From positions 3,044,001 to 3,108,000 of the forward strand of contig NZ_CP069370.1 in the NCBI RefSeq assembly GCF_019623905.1: a stretch of 64,000 nt of DNA. Direction: 5' to 3'. The notes beneath the pieces are model-generated. The model was not told the origin of the DNA and made no database searches. It was given only the letters and a program-made list of their open reading frames with translations. Below are positions 28,038-36,569 of this stretch, piece by piece (the first letter of the stretch is position 1; every line of letters starts with the position of its first letter). Made by a program: the position numbers and the translations under genes. The stretch is from Neotabrizicola shimadae. GTDB taxonomy: Bacteria; Pseudomonadota; Alphaproteobacteria; Rhodobacterales; Rhodobacteraceae.

Positions 28038-28076
28038 AAAAAAAGACCCCCGCCGGGCCATTGGCCCAAGCGGGGG
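28038..28076 (-). terminator. Rho-independent terminator of the mbn operon
   Basis: On the minus strand, GCGGGGG pairing partner CCCCCGC encloses an inner GGGCC/GGCCC stem and is followed by a run of T (complement of A7 at 28038-28044). It lies about 90 bases after the mbnH stop codon. In the plus direction the A-run precedes the stem, and it could also stop transcription of the seven-gene operon less efficiently. Confidence 0.85.
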
Positions 28077-28164
28077 CAGTGATCCCCGCGCCTCACGGGA
28101 AGAGAGACGCAAGGGTGCGGTCCTGCGGGATACGGGACGCCTCCCTCCGCAGGACCGCCGGAAC

Positions 28165-29313
28165 TCAACCTCCCGGCTCTGGCGCCCCGCAGGCGCCAGA
28201 ATCGCCACAAGGCACCACGCGCCGTGCCACCGCCGGGTGGCCCGACGGCCAGGGGTCGGACAGCGCCGGATCGGACAGGAAATCCTCGTCGGTCAGACTT
28301 TCCAGGAAGGCGATCACATCCGCCTTCTCGGCCGCGCTCAGAACGAAGCCCGCCACAAGCGGGTCCTTCTGCGCCACGTCCGGATGCCGCCCGCCATTCG
28401 CATAGGCATCCAGCACCTCGGACAGCGTCGCCATCGACCCGTCATGCATATAGGGCGCCGTCACCGCCACATTCCGCAGCGACGGCGTGCGGAACCGGCC
28501 CAGATCCGCCTCGCGCAGGGTAAAGGCGGCGATGCCCTCGCCCCCCTCGCGGATCACCTCGTGGACGCCGGTGTTGTGGAACCCCGTCTCCGCCATCTTC
28601 ATGCGCGAGGTCTCAAGGTTGTCGGTAAAGTTGAACCCGCCGTGGCAGTGGTAACACTCCAGCCGCTCGCCGAAGAACAGATCCTGCCCCCGCCGCGCCG
28701 ACGCGCTCAGGGCATCCCGGTCGCCCTCATAGGCAAAGCGGTCATAGGGCGACCCGGCCGAGATCATCGTGCGCTGAAACGCGGCCAGCGCGCGGGTGAC
28801 GGTGTAAAGGTCCGGTGCCGGGCGGTCGGGAAAAGCCGCAGGGAAGGCTTCGGCATAGAAGGGATCCGCCGCCAGCCGGTCGAAAAGCGCGGCCTCCATC
28901 CCGGCCGCGCCCATTTCGACCGGCGCCGTACCGAACATCGGGATCAGCACATGCCGCTCCAGGCTGTCGATCATCGGGTTGCCCCAGGTCAGCACCGGCA
29001 GATAGCCCACATTCGCCAGCCCCGGCGCGTTGCGTTGCCCCTCGGTGCCGCCCACTCCGATGCCCACTGCCCGCCCGTCCGCAAATCCCATGGCTTGCAC
29101 ATGGCACGAGGCACAGGCCACCGTACCATCGGCCGAAAGCCGGGCGTCATGGAACAGGTGGCGCCCAAGCTCCACCTTCTCTGCCGTCATCGGGTTGTCG
29201 TCCGGCACCGGGGGCGGTGGCAGCCAGTCGGGAATCGACCACTGCCACCCCTCCGCCGCCAGGGCGGCACCGGCCATCAGGGCCAGCGCCGCGGCAGACA
29301 GGGGCACACGCAT
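28165..29313 (-). CDS. mbnH: MbnH-type di-heme enzyme (MauG/cytochrome c peroxidase family)
   Basis: A 382-residue periplasmic c-type cytochrome with a cleavable signal peptide (cleavage near residue 19). Two heme-attachment sites are seen: CASCH at 67-71 and CYHCH at 220-224. The family member MbnH forms a bis-Fe(IV) state and oxidises a tryptophan of its partner MbnP to kynurenine. The mbnP gene lies two bases upstream on the same strand, which supports the assignment over a generic cytochrome c peroxidase. The C-terminal extension has two further Cys (VPCGDSGACG) that could form a disulfide or bind metal. No methanobactin precursor gene is seen nearby. Confidence 0.88.
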   Translation of the reverse strand: MRVPLSAAALALMAGAALAAEGWQWSIPDWLPPPPVPDDNPMTAEKVELGRHLFHDARLSADGTVACASCHVQAMGFADGRAVGIGVGGTEGQRNAPGLANVGYLPVLTWGNPMIDSLERHVLIPMFGTAPVEMGAAGMEAALFDRLAADPFYAEAFPAAFPDRPAPDLYTVTRALAAFQRTMISAGSPYDRFAYEGDRDALSASARRGQDLFFGERLECYHCHGGFNFTDNLETSRMKMAETGFHNTGVHEVIREGGEGIAAFTLREADLGRFRTPSLRNVAVTAPYMHDGSMATLSEVLDAYANGGRHPDVAQKDPLVAGFVLSAAEKADVIAFLESLTDEDFLSDPALSDPWPSGHPAVARRVVPCGDSGACGAPEPGG

Positions 29314-29315
29314 CG

Positions 29316-30212
29316 TCAGCGCAGGGTAACGAGCTGCTGGCCGCCCGCCGGCGCCACGCCCTCATAGGGCAGGCCAAGCGCCGACATCACGGGCGGGCAA
29401 TCCGCATCCTTCGGGAAGGACATGCAGCCCGGCGCGCTTTCGGGCGCATTGGCATCCACATTGGCCCCGGCCAGCACCGGCGCGGGGTCGATCACCACCG
29501 TGTCCATGCCTGCCATGCCCGGCATGAAGCCGTCCAGCTTCACCGCCACGCGGTTCGGATTTGCACATTCCGCCGCCGGCGCAATGGTCTTCCCATCCGA
29601 GGCGCAACCCGTCGAGCCCAGGTGAAGTGCCCAGCCCTGCGGCCCGGACATGTCCATCGCCTCTCCCGAATGATCGCCGCCCTCCATCGCCGGCAGGGGT
29701 TGGCCCGCCGTCGAAAGGTCGATCTTGATGAACTTGTAGCCCGCCTGCCAGGTCCAGAACATTGCCGTCAGGTTCAGCGGCGATCCCGCCAAGGTCGGGT
29801 CGCCATGATTCTGCGCGAAGGGCAGGCCGATGTCGAAGGCCAGGCCCGAATAGCTGCCATCGGGTACGGTGCCGCGCACCACCATGTTGGTCTCTGCCGT
29901 GCCGTTGGCGCAGGTGCCGGTCGCATCCTCGAAGTCGATCAGGGCCGAGCCGTCAAGCTGCCAGGTGCCGTCCTGGTCCAGGGCAATCGGAACTTCCGCC
30001 CCATCGGCGCCGATCAGCCGCAGGTTCGAGACGTACAGGCGGAAGTCCCCGAACTGCACGGCAGATTTCGTGGTGCCGATCCCCTCATATGTCGCAGCAC
30101 AGGAAAACGGCGTTCCGCCCACCTCGGCGAGGAAGGGTATTTCCACCTTCATTTCGGCAAGGGCAGGCGTGGCAAGAACGGCAGCAAGCGCCGCAAGGGT
30201 CAGACGGGACAT
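29316..30212 (-). CDS. mbnP: MbnP family copper-binding protein (four-Cys metallo-mystery pair)
   Basis: A 298-residue exported beta-rich protein, signal peptide ending near residue 19. The four family cysteines are at 38, 101, 203 (in HLGSTGC) and 216, with two more at 263 and 272. The characteristic FWTWQAGYKF segment holds Trp153 and Trp155, one of which may correspond to the residue modified by MbnH. A Met/His-rich insertion at about 176-188 is a further likely copper site. MbnP binds Cu(I) after the tryptophan-to-kynurenine change (known family biochemistry). AGAGGTAG precedes the ATG. Confidence 0.87.
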   Translation of the reverse strand: MSRLTLAALAAVLATPALAEMKVEIPFLAEVGGTPFSCAATYEGIGTTKSAVQFGDFRLYVSNLRLIGADGAEVPIALDQDGTWQLDGSALIDFEDATGTCANGTAETNMVVRGTVPDGSYSGLAFDIGLPFAQNHGDPTLAGSPLNLTAMFWTWQAGYKFIKIDLSTAGQPLPAMEGGDHSGEAMDMSGPQGWALHLGSTGCASDGKTIAPAAECANPNRVAVKLDGFMPGMAGMDTVVIDPAPVLAGANVDANAPESAPGCMSFPKDADCPPVMSALGLPYEGVAPAGGQQLVTLR

Positions 30213-30281
30213 GGTTTCTACCTCTGGCGAACGGGCGCGCGCGGGCGACCCGGTGAATGGGATCGGTCTTTGAAGAAGCGA

Positions 30282-30638
30282 TCAGGCCAGAGGTGGCCCG
30301 CGCGAGGCGCGGGTAGGGTCGTCCAGATGCCGCAAGGCGCGGCTCTCACGCGGCGCGATGACTTCGGCCACGAAGGTCAGATCGGCGTCGCGTATCGCCG
30401 GGGCGGCATCTGGCAGGATGACTGCGGCGGTGACATGGCAGGCGAAGCAATCGCCGTGGGCTCCCGCGCCGGACCCATCCTCATCGCCGCACAGATCGGC
30501 CAGCTCGCCGCCGGCAATGACAAAGGCCTCCTGCGCGGCACTCGGCATCCGATGCGCAAACCCCGTCGCCACCAGGGCAACGGTCAGCATGGCAACCAGC
30601 GCCAGGCCGATCCAGGAAGGAAAGCCGCGTCTCGTCAT
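30282..30638 (-). CDS. Small Cys-rich membrane-anchored protein upstream of mbnP (DUF2946-like)
   Basis: A 118-residue protein with an uncleaved or cleavable N-terminal helix (about 10-28), then a Cys/His segment: Cys50, Cys64, Cys67 and His68 (GDCFACH). The pattern resembles DUF2946 proteins, which often accompany copper genes; the CxxCH could alternatively bind a c-type heme. First gene of the mbn operon, 69 bases before mbnP. A role as copper sensor, chaperone or electron donor would fit the context but is inference. Confidence 0.7.
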   Translation of the reverse strand: MTRRGFPSWIGLALVAMLTVALVATGFAHRMPSAAQEAFVIAGGELADLCGDEDGSGAGAHGDCFACHVTAAVILPDAAPAIRDADLTFVAEVIAPRESRALRHLDDPTRASRGPPLA

Positions 30639-30721
30639 GCTCTATGTCATGCCCCAACCGCGCCCCGCGCGCAACGGGTCAGAGCTGGCCGGACACTTCG
30701 CCGCAAGCCTGGACGGGCAGA

Positions 30722-30798
30722 TGGTTAACTGCCCATGAATCTGAAATCGCAACCCATTGAAATCATTTAGCCTGACAAAGCGTCCGAGCTCGGACGCT
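30722..30798 (-). repeat. Dispersed repeat, copy 2, between a conserved unknown gene and the mbn operon
   Basis: Minus-strand order: palindrome AGCGTCCGAGCTCGGACGCT (30798-30779) eight bases after the stop at 30807, 18-nt spacer, the box TCAATGGGTTGCG (30760-30748, identical to copy 1), seven bases, then ATTCATGGGCAGTTAACCA. TTAACCA is in the same register as in copy 1. Distally GGGCAG and CTGCCC (30715-30734) form an inverted repeat. Between co-directional genes, so it may combine a 3' end with a promoter region. Confidence 0.85.
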
Positions 30799-30806
30799 CC
30801 TCGGGG

Positions 30807-31580
30807 TCAGCCCCTGTCCTTGACCTTCAACAGCTTCTTCGGCCGCATCTCCTCGGCCGCCTTGAACAGGCTGAAGGTCTGGCCGACAAAGTTCACCACC
30901 CCCGAGACCTTCTCCATATAGGCGCTCAGCTCCGGCGTCCGCTCGGCCTCGACCACCTGCACCGGCCGCTCCGGCCCCTCGCCCTCGAACTGGCAATAGA
31001 ACAAGGGCTCCCCCCGCCGCAGGACGATATCCTTCTGCGGCTCGTGCCACTCGAAGGCCCACATGATCGGCCGCGGCCAGATGTTCAGCGGGAACCGCCC
31101 GCCAAAGATCGTGCCGGGCAGCGGGTCCTTGCGGTAATGGGCAAAGGTCCCCAGCTGGGTCAGATAGACCATCTCGTCCGCGATGAAGCAGTAGGGCAGG
31201 TGCAACTGGATCGTTGGCCGGTCCGGATACCGCCACTCCGCCTCGTTCACCAGGGTCAGCACCTCGTTCAGCTTGTTCGACCGGATCGAGCTCGCCGTGC
31301 CCGCCCGGTTGATCAGCACCCCCCGCCCCTTCTCGTCCCGCCCGAACCCGATGTGCAGGTCATAGGGGCACTTGATCATGAAGTACCGGCTCTCCAGCTG
31401 GATAACCGCCGGGCAGCGGCTGGCCGACTTGGAGTGGGTCTTGTTGGTCTGGCGGAACATGATCCGCTCGGGCGGGTCGTACATCACCGCCCCCTTGTCG
31501 CTGGTCAGGAACCAGCCCACGGTGATCGGGCCGGATTTTGGCCCCTCCTCGGGGCGGTCGAATACGATGTCGAAATGCAT
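30807..31580 (-). CDS. Conserved protein of unknown function
   Basis: A 257-residue soluble protein without signal peptide or membrane helix. It begins MHFDIVFDRPEEGPKSGPI, and has conserved-looking stretches TNKTHSKSASRCPAV, RYFMIKCPYDLH and GRFPLNIWPRPIMWAFEW. I recall similar proteins in marine Rhodobacterales annotated as hypothetical or DUF6065, but cannot confirm the number. Rich in Trp, Phe and Arg, probably a beta-sandwich. The ATG at 31580 with GAAAGAGG upstream is chosen; upstream frame overlaps cutC antisense and is rejected. Followed by repeat copy 2. Confidence 0.8.
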   Translation of the reverse strand: MHFDIVFDRPEEGPKSGPITVGWFLTSDKGAVMYDPPERIMFRQTNKTHSKSASRCPAVIQLESRYFMIKCPYDLHIGFGRDEKGRGVLINRAGTASSIRSNKLNEVLTLVNEAEWRYPDRPTIQLHLPYCFIADEMVYLTQLGTFAHYRKDPLPGTIFGGRFPLNIWPRPIMWAFEWHEPQKDIVLRRGEPLFYCQFEGEGPERPVQVVEAERTPELSAYMEKVSGVVNFVGQTFSLFKAAEEMRPKKLLKVKDRG

Positions 31581-31627
31581 GGGCCAACCTCTTTCCGAAG
31601 CCAAGTTCGGTCCGGTCCGGCCCGCTG

Positions 31628-32362
31628 TCAACGGGGTAGGGCCGCCAGCGCCGCCTTCAGCCCGGTCACCGTGCCAGCATCGGTCCGCTTCAGCCCCGGC
31701 CCCGCAAAGCCAAGCGCCTGCTCGCCCGGCGTGCCCAGAAGCGGACGGGAGCAGGAGGCGTGGATCTCGCGCAGTGGCAGGTGAGCCAGTGCCGGCAGAA
31801 CCGCCGCGGTGACGCCCGAGCCAGGCATCACCGTGATCCGCCCCGCGGCGGCGGCGAAGGTCGCCTCCAGCCGCGGCAGGCCATCCGCCACGCGCCCCGC
31901 CCCGCCCGAGGTCAGGATGCGGTCGAAGCCCAGGCTGACCGCGACCTCCACCGCCTCGGCCACGTCGGGCACCAGATCGAAGGCCCGGTGCAGCGTGCAG
32001 TCCAGCCCCGCCGCCGCCCGCCGCAGCACCCCCAGCGCCCCCGCATCCAGCCGCCCGTCCATCAACGAGGCGCCAAAGACCACGCCCGCCAGCCCCGCCC
32101 GGCGCACCGCCGCAATGTCCTCGATCATCGCCTCGACATCTGCCGTGGTCAGCCGGAACCCGCCCGGCGCGCCGCGGACCATCGCATGAACCGGTCGTCC
32201 TGCCCGTGCCGCCCGCGCCATCAGGCCCGGCGTCGGTGTCAGGCCCCCGATTTCCAGCGCAGAACACAGCTCGATGCGGTCCGCGCCGCCGGCAATCGCC
32301 GCGCCCAGCCCTTCGGGGCTGTCCACGCAGACTTCAAGAAGGATCGGTTGCGCTGGTGCCAT
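31628..32362 (-). CDS. cutC: CutC family TIM-barrel protein
   Basis: A 244-residue CutC. It starts with the characteristic LEVCVDSPEGLGAAIAGGA, followed by DRIELCSALEIGGLTP and, at the C-terminal side, TSGGAG and MPGSGV, all hallmarks of the family. CutC was described as a copper homeostasis protein in E. coli, though a direct role is disputed. Its position 1.7 kb from mbnP/mbnH is suggestive of a copper-related group but may be coincidence. The gene is on the minus strand, 47 bases before the conserved unknown protein. Confidence 0.93.
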   Translation of the reverse strand: MAPAQPILLEVCVDSPEGLGAAIAGGADRIELCSALEIGGLTPTPGLMARAARAGRPVHAMVRGAPGGFRLTTADVEAMIEDIAAVRRAGLAGVVFGASLMDGRLDAGALGVLRRAAAGLDCTLHRAFDLVPDVAEAVEVAVSLGFDRILTSGGAGRVADGLPRLEATFAAAAGRITVMPGSGVTAAVLPALAHLPLREIHASCSRPLLGTPGEQALGFAGPGLKRTDAGTVTGLKAALAALPR

Positions 32363-32439
32363 GCTTCGCAGCGGGAGATTTCACACCCCCCGCACCCCCT
32401 TTGGGACAGTTGTCGGCAGAAGATGCAGGGCGCCGGGCA

Positions 32440-33306
32440 TCAGGCCCTCTCCTGGAAAGCGGCGGCGGCGCCGATCAGGGCAGGCTCGCCAGGGCATCCC
32501 GCCGGGCGGACAAGCGGTTCGGCCGAAGGGCGCAGCACACGGGCACGGACGGCAAGGTCCAGCGCCGCGATGAGGTCGTTGGCGCGGGCGAGGCCGCCGC
32601 CCGCGGGCACGATGGAGGCGCCGACCACATTCAGGACCATGGCAAGCGGCCCTGCGACGCGCTCGGCCCATTCCGATACGGTGTCGCTCGCGGCCGCGTC
32701 GCCACGTCGCCAACCTGCGACGATGGCTTCCGAACCTGCCTCGCCCCGGCCACGCAGCCGGTGCAACCTTTCGATCCCGCGCGCGCCGCCGATCGTGTCG
32801 AGGCAGCCCGTCTGGCCGCAGCCGCAGGGCAGCGCGAGATCGCCGGTCAGAACCGGCCCGTGCCCCCATTCGCCGGCAAAACCCCCCGCGCCGGTAATGA
32901 CACGGCCGTCGATCACCAGCCCGCCACCGACACCGGTGCCGAGGATGATGCCAAAGACGTTGCGGTGGCCGCGGCCTGCGCCGTGATGTGCCTCTGCCAG
33001 AGCAAAGCAATCGGCATCGTTCAGCACCTTCACCGGCAGGCCAAGCGCCGCCTCCAGATCGGGGCCCAGGGCGCGGCCATCGGCGCAGGGGATGTTCGCC
33101 ACCTTGATGCGGGCCGTGGCCGGATCGACCACGCCGGCCACCGAGAGGGCAATGCCTGTCGCCCCCGTGGCGAAGCGGCCCACTGATTCCAAGAAATCCC
33201 CGAATTCCGTGGTGGGCGTAGGCACTTCGCCCAAGGGCGTTACCTCTACCCCCGCCACACGGGCAGCGCGGATGCGGGTGCCGCCGATGTCATAGGCCAC
33301 GATCAT
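32440..33306 (-). CDS. ROK family sugar kinase
   Basis: A 288-residue ROK kinase, most like N-acetylglucosamine kinase. Visible are the N-terminal phosphate loop AYDIGGTRIRA, the ATP site GTGVGGGLV, the ROK signature GEWGHGP and the zinc motif CGCGQTGCLD. Such enzymes phosphorylate hexoses or amino sugars at C6. The ATG at 33306 is fixed by the conserved N terminus (MIVAYDIGG). It is divergent from pyrF across 96 bp. No sugar transporter is next to it, so the substrate is open: GlcNAc, glucose or ManNAc. Confidence 0.88.
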   Translation of the reverse strand: MIVAYDIGGTRIRAARVAGVEVTPLGEVPTPTTEFGDFLESVGRFATGATGIALSVAGVVDPATARIKVANIPCADGRALGPDLEAALGLPVKVLNDADCFALAEAHHGAGRGHRNVFGIILGTGVGGGLVIDGRVITGAGGFAGEWGHGPVLTGDLALPCGCGQTGCLDTIGGARGIERLHRLRGRGEAGSEAIVAGWRRGDAAASDTVSEWAERVAGPLAMVLNVVGASIVPAGGGLARANDLIAALDLAVRARVLRPSAEPLVRPAGCPGEPALIGAAAAFQERA

Positions 33307-33402
33307 GCCGGTCTCCTTCCCCGCTTTCCTATCAAGCCACGTGGCGCTTGACAGCCCCGGCTTGCCAGACCAAGACGCCACGACCCCGAAAAGGAGAGAC
33401 CG

Positions 33403-34092
33403 ATGTCCGACGACCGCCTCATCGTTGCGCTGGACGTGCCGAATGTCGTGCAGGGGCTGGACCTGACGGGGCGCATCGGTGACGCCGCCAGCTTCTACAA
33501 GATCGGGCTGGGGATGCTGACCGGCGGGGGCCTTGCGCTTGCCAACGAGTTGAAGCACGAGCACGGCAAGCGCGTCTTCCTGGACATGAAGCTGTTCGAC
33601 ATCGGCGCGACCATCGAGGCGGCGGTGCGGGGGCTGGCCCAATACGAGCTGGACTTCCTGACCGTGCAGGGCGACCCACAAGTGGTGCGCGCCGCGATGG
33701 AAGGCAAGCGCGGCAGCGGGATGAAGATCCTTGCCGTCACTGTTCTGACCTCGCTGGACCGCGCGGATCTGGACGCGAACATGATCCGCGCGGGCGACCT
33801 GGCAGAGGTCACCGTGGAACGCGCCGCTAGCGCCTTCGAGGCCGGGGCGGATGGCGTGATCTGTTCGGCACGCGAGGCGGCGGCGATCCGGGCGCTGCCC
33901 GGCGCGGCGGGGCGTCTGATCGTGACGCCTGGTATCCGCCCGGCGGGGGCCGCCTCGGGCGACCAGAAGCGCATCGCCACGCCGCGCCAGGCGATCCTGG
34001 ACGGGGCCGATCACATCGTCGTCGGCCGCCCGATCTGGCAGGCGGCCGATCCGGCCGCCGCCGCCCGTGCGGTCATTGCGGAACTGCCGTAA
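33403..34092 (+). CDS. pyrF: Orotidine 5'-phosphate decarboxylase
   Basis: A 229-residue TIM-barrel enzyme for the last step of UMP synthesis. The catalytic DMKLFDIGATI motif (Asp-Lys-Asp array) is at about residue 64, LTVQG and the C-terminal VTPGIRP and VVGRPI phosphate-binding motifs are present. A clear AAAGGAGA precedes the ATG. Its last 20 bases overlap the 3' end of the convergent Nudix gene. Upstream GCCACGTGGC (33336-33345) is a palindrome that might be an operator for either divergent gene. Confidence 0.97.
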   Translation: MSDDRLIVALDVPNVVQGLDLTGRIGDAASFYKIGLGMLTGGGLALANELKHEHGKRVFLDMKLFDIGATIEAAVRGLAQYELDFLTVQGDPQVVRAAMEGKRGSGMKILAVTVLTSLDRADLDANMIRAGDLAEVTVERAASAFEAGADGVICSAREAAAIRALPGAAGRLIVTPGIRPAGAASGDQKRIATPRQAILDGADHIVVGRPIWQAADPAAAARAVIAELP

Positions 34093-34525
34093 GCGCCGCC
34101 CAGGCCAACGCGGTGCGCCGCTGCAACTCGCCCACCGCATCGGGGCGGGTCAGCCAGCGGTCGCGCGGCATCAGCTCCCAGCCCTGGCCCTCTTCGCCAA
34201 AGCGGATCCCGGCCAGCTCCGCCCGGTTCAACCGCCCGGCAAAGAACACGGACGGGCGGGCAGCATCCATGATCGAGGGGAAGACGCCACGCCAGATCAG
34301 CCGGTCGGGCGCAAGCCTCAGCCCGAATTCCTCTTCCAGTTCGCGCAAGAGACACTCTTCTGCGCTCTCTTCCCCCTCACGGCCGCCGCCCGGCAGGTCC
34401 CACATGCCCCGCCAACCAAGGCCAGGCTTGTCGTCGCGCAGATAGGTCAGCACGCCGCCGCCACAGAAGAAGGCGGCCTTGGCGCCAATGAAGTCGCCGG
34501 CGGGGCCGCCGGCCTCAGTTGTCAT
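34073..34525 (-). CDS. Nudix hydrolase
   Basis: A 150-residue Nudix protein. The Nudix box is complete: GGGREGEESAEECLLREL followed by EEEFGL, matching GX5EX7REUXEEXGU, so magnesium-dependent hydrolysis of a nucleoside diphosphate-X compound is likely. Substrate cannot be predicted; ADP-ribose, 8-oxo-dGTP or other. Start overlaps the end of the NfeD gene by 11 bases and the three genes SPFH-nfeD-nudix appear to be one operon. Its 3' end overlaps pyrF by 20 bases. Confidence 0.9.
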   Translation of the reverse strand: MTTEAGGPAGDFIGAKAAFFCGGGVLTYLRDDKPGLGWRGMWDLPGGGREGEESAEECLLRELEEEFGLRLAPDRLIWRGVFPSIMDAARPSVFFAGRLNRAELAGIRFGEEGQGWELMPRDRWLTRPDAVGELQRRTALAWAALTAVPQ

Positions 34526-34793
34526 TGATGTCGCGGTCCCACAGCTTCACCTGGCCCTCGCGCACGCCCATGGTGCGGCGAAGCACCACCCAGGCGACCA
34601 GCGAGGCGATGGCAAAGATGGTGAGCAGCGCGGGCAGGCTGCCGCCGGACAACGCCCCGAAGCCCAGAAGCACACCCACCAGAACCGCGCCGATGGCAAA
34701 GCCCAGGAAGATGTAGCCCGGCGCCAGAACCTCCAGGACGCCAAGCACGAAGCCGCCGGCCACCCAGGCCCACCATTGTTCCCACAGCATCAC
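34515..34793 (-). CDS. Short NfeD family membrane protein
   Basis: A 92-residue protein with three hydrophobic stretches (about 10-30, 33-46, 52-71) and a very short cytoplasmic tail. Short NfeD proteins normally continue into an OB-fold domain; here only the membrane part and a stub are present, so it is of the truncated type. It is coupled to the upstream SPFH protein by an ATGA overlap, the standard NfeD-stomatin pair, which organises membrane microdomains. Confidence 0.88.
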   Translation of the reverse strand: MMLWEQWWAWVAGGFVLGVLEVLAPGYIFLGFAIGAVLVGVLLGFGALSGGSLPALLTIFAIASLVAWVVLRRTMGVREGQVKLWDRDINDN

Positions 34794-35680
34794 GCCCGCC
34801 CCTTCAGCATCTTGAACGCATCGCCAAAGGCTTCCATGGCCTGCGCCGGCAACAGGATGGTCTGCTTGCCATCGCCCGCCGCCACCGCGGCCAGCGCCTC
34901 GACCTGTTTCAGGGCAACCTGGTACTGCGCCGCCTCGATCCCGCTTTCCTTGATCGCTTCGGCAATCACACCGGTGGCATAGGCTTCGGCGTCGGCGGTG
35001 ATGCGTTTGGCCTTGGCCTGCTGTTCGGCGGCGTAAAGATCGGCATCCGCGGCCAGTTCCACCGCCCGCTTGCGGCCCTCGGCCTCGGTCACCTGCGCCC
35101 GGCGCGCGCGTTCCGCGTTCAGCTGCTGCAACATGGCGGCGCGGGTCGCGTCATCCAGATTCACGTCCAGGATTTCGGCCCGCGTCACCTCGACCCCCCA
35201 GTCGTCCACCATGGCGCTGACCTGTTCGCGCACGCGTTCGATCAGTTGCGCACGGTTCGACTGCACCATGTCCAGCTCGATCTTGCCGATTTCCGACCGC
35301 ACGATCCCCGCCACGGTGGTGGCAATCGCGGCGTCCACGTCCTTGATGCGATAGACGGTCTTTTCCGGCTCCGTGATGCGGTAGAAGACCGAGGTTTCCA
35401 CCTTCACCAACACGTTGTCCGAGGTGATGGCATCCTGCGAAGCATTGGGAAGCTGTCGCTCCAGGATCGAGATCTTGTGCGCCACCTTGTCCAGGAAGGG
35501 CCAGACGAAGTTGATGCCCGGCCCCAGCACCGCATGAAGCCGCCCGAACCGCTCCACCACATACTTCTGGCTTTGCGGAACGATGCGGACCCCAAGGTAG
35601 ATGCACAGCAGGATGAAGGCAGCCACCGCCAGCCACACCGCATTGCCGCCAAGAACCGGTTCCATGATCCACTCCCACAT
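34790..35680 (-). CDS. SPFH/Band 7 (stomatin-like, QmcA type) protein
   Basis: A 296-residue membrane-anchored SPFH protein. N-terminal helix at about 14-32, followed by VPQSQKYVVERFG and the SPFH domain to about 190, then a coiled-coil flotillin-like region (AERARRAQVTEAEGRKRA) to the C terminus. These proteins form ring-like oligomers that recruit proteases or organise lipid domains. It is partnered with the downstream NfeD gene. Start ATG at 35680. Confidence 0.93.
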   Translation of the reverse strand: MWEWIMEPVLGGNAVWLAVAAFILLCIYLGVRIVPQSQKYVVERFGRLHAVLGPGINFVWPFLDKVAHKISILERQLPNASQDAITSDNVLVKVETSVFYRITEPEKTVYRIKDVDAAIATTVAGIVRSEIGKIELDMVQSNRAQLIERVREQVSAMVDDWGVEVTRAEILDVNLDDATRAAMLQQLNAERARRAQVTEAEGRKRAVELAADADLYAAEQQAKAKRITADAEAYATGVIAEAIKESGIEAAQYQVALKQVEALAAVAAGDGKQTILLPAQAMEAFGDAFKMLKGRA

Positions 35681-35737
35681 GACCTTGCCGAAGAATGGGC
35701 GCAGGGTCGCCGGGGCGCAAGGGGGAGCGCGGGACGA

Positions 35738-36493
35738 TCAGTCCCCGCTGTCCTGTCGCTTCAGCCGGAAGGCGATCTGGCGCAGCATTCCGTGGAAGGT
35801 CTGCACCTCGGCTCGGGTCAGCCCCAGGCGCGACCACATGTTGCGCAGGTTCAGCTTCATCAGTGGAGCCTTGTGGTCGGGGAAGAAGAAGCCCGCCGCC
35901 TCCAGCCGTTCCTCGAAATGATCGCCCAGCTTTTCGATCTCGACGACGCTGGCCAGGTCGCTGCGCGCCAGGCTCAGCACCTCGGGCGGGGTCTCGTCAT
36001 GCTGGCGGCGCCATTCATAGCCCAGAAGCAGCGCGCACTGGCCCAGGTTCAGCGAGGGGAAGTCCGGGTTCACGGGCACAGTGACGATGGCGTTGGCCAG
36101 AGCGATGTCGTCATTTTCAAGCCCCGCGCGTTCCGGGCCGAAAAGAAAGCCCACCTGCCGCCCCTCTGCCGCCAAAGCGCGGGCATGGGCCATCGCGCGT
36201 TCGGGCGTCATTACCGGCTTGGTCAGTTCGCGCGGGCGGGCGGTGGTGGCAAAGACATAGTCGCAATCGGCGATGGCGGCCTGAATGGTCGGAAACGGCC
36301 CGGCATAGTCCAGCAACCGCCCTGCCCCGCTGGCCATCGCCACGGCGCGCGGATTGGGCCAGCCGTCGCGCGGAGCCACCACACGCATCCGCTCCAGCCC
36401 GAAGTTCAGCATGGCCCGGGCGGCGGCACCGATGTTCTCGCCCATCTGCGGGCGCACAAGGACGAAGATCGGGGGCAGGGCGGGCGGGGTCAT
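35738..36493 (-). CDS. trmJ: TrmJ-type tRNA methyltransferase (SPOUT)
   Basis: A 251-residue SPOUT methyltransferase. The N-terminal domain has FVLVRPQMGENIGAAARAM with the family's Asn-Ile-Gly-Ala motif, the middle shows GFLFGPERAGLEN, and VPVNPDFPSLNLGQ forms the AdoMet-binding trefoil knot; the C-terminal helical extension is typical for TrmJ, which 2'-O-methylates nucleotide 32 of tRNA. The ATG at 36493 has a strong GAGGAG; the frame extends upstream but without such a signal. Confidence 0.93.
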   Translation of the reverse strand: MTPPALPPIFVLVRPQMGENIGAAARAMLNFGLERMRVVAPRDGWPNPRAVAMASGAGRLLDYAGPFPTIQAAIADCDYVFATTARPRELTKPVMTPERAMAHARALAAEGRQVGFLFGPERAGLENDDIALANAIVTVPVNPDFPSLNLGQCALLLGYEWRRQHDETPPEVLSLARSDLASVVEIEKLGDHFEERLEAAGFFFPDHKAPLMKLNLRNMWSRLGLTRAEVQTFHGMLRQIAFRLKRQDSGD

Positions 36494-36569
36494 GGCGCTC
36501 CTCGGTGTCGGCGCCAGATAGCGCCGCAGGGCCAAGGCGGCAAGGGCTGCCCGTCCCAGCCCAAATGCG

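Noticed and set aside
33348-33353. TTGACA as -35 box of pyrF
   Set aside because: No acceptable -10 sequence lies 16-18 bases downstream.
32440-34140. Fusion of the ROK kinase with an upstream 278-residue extension
   Set aside because: The extension is antisense to pyrF; the conserved ROK N terminus begins at 33306.
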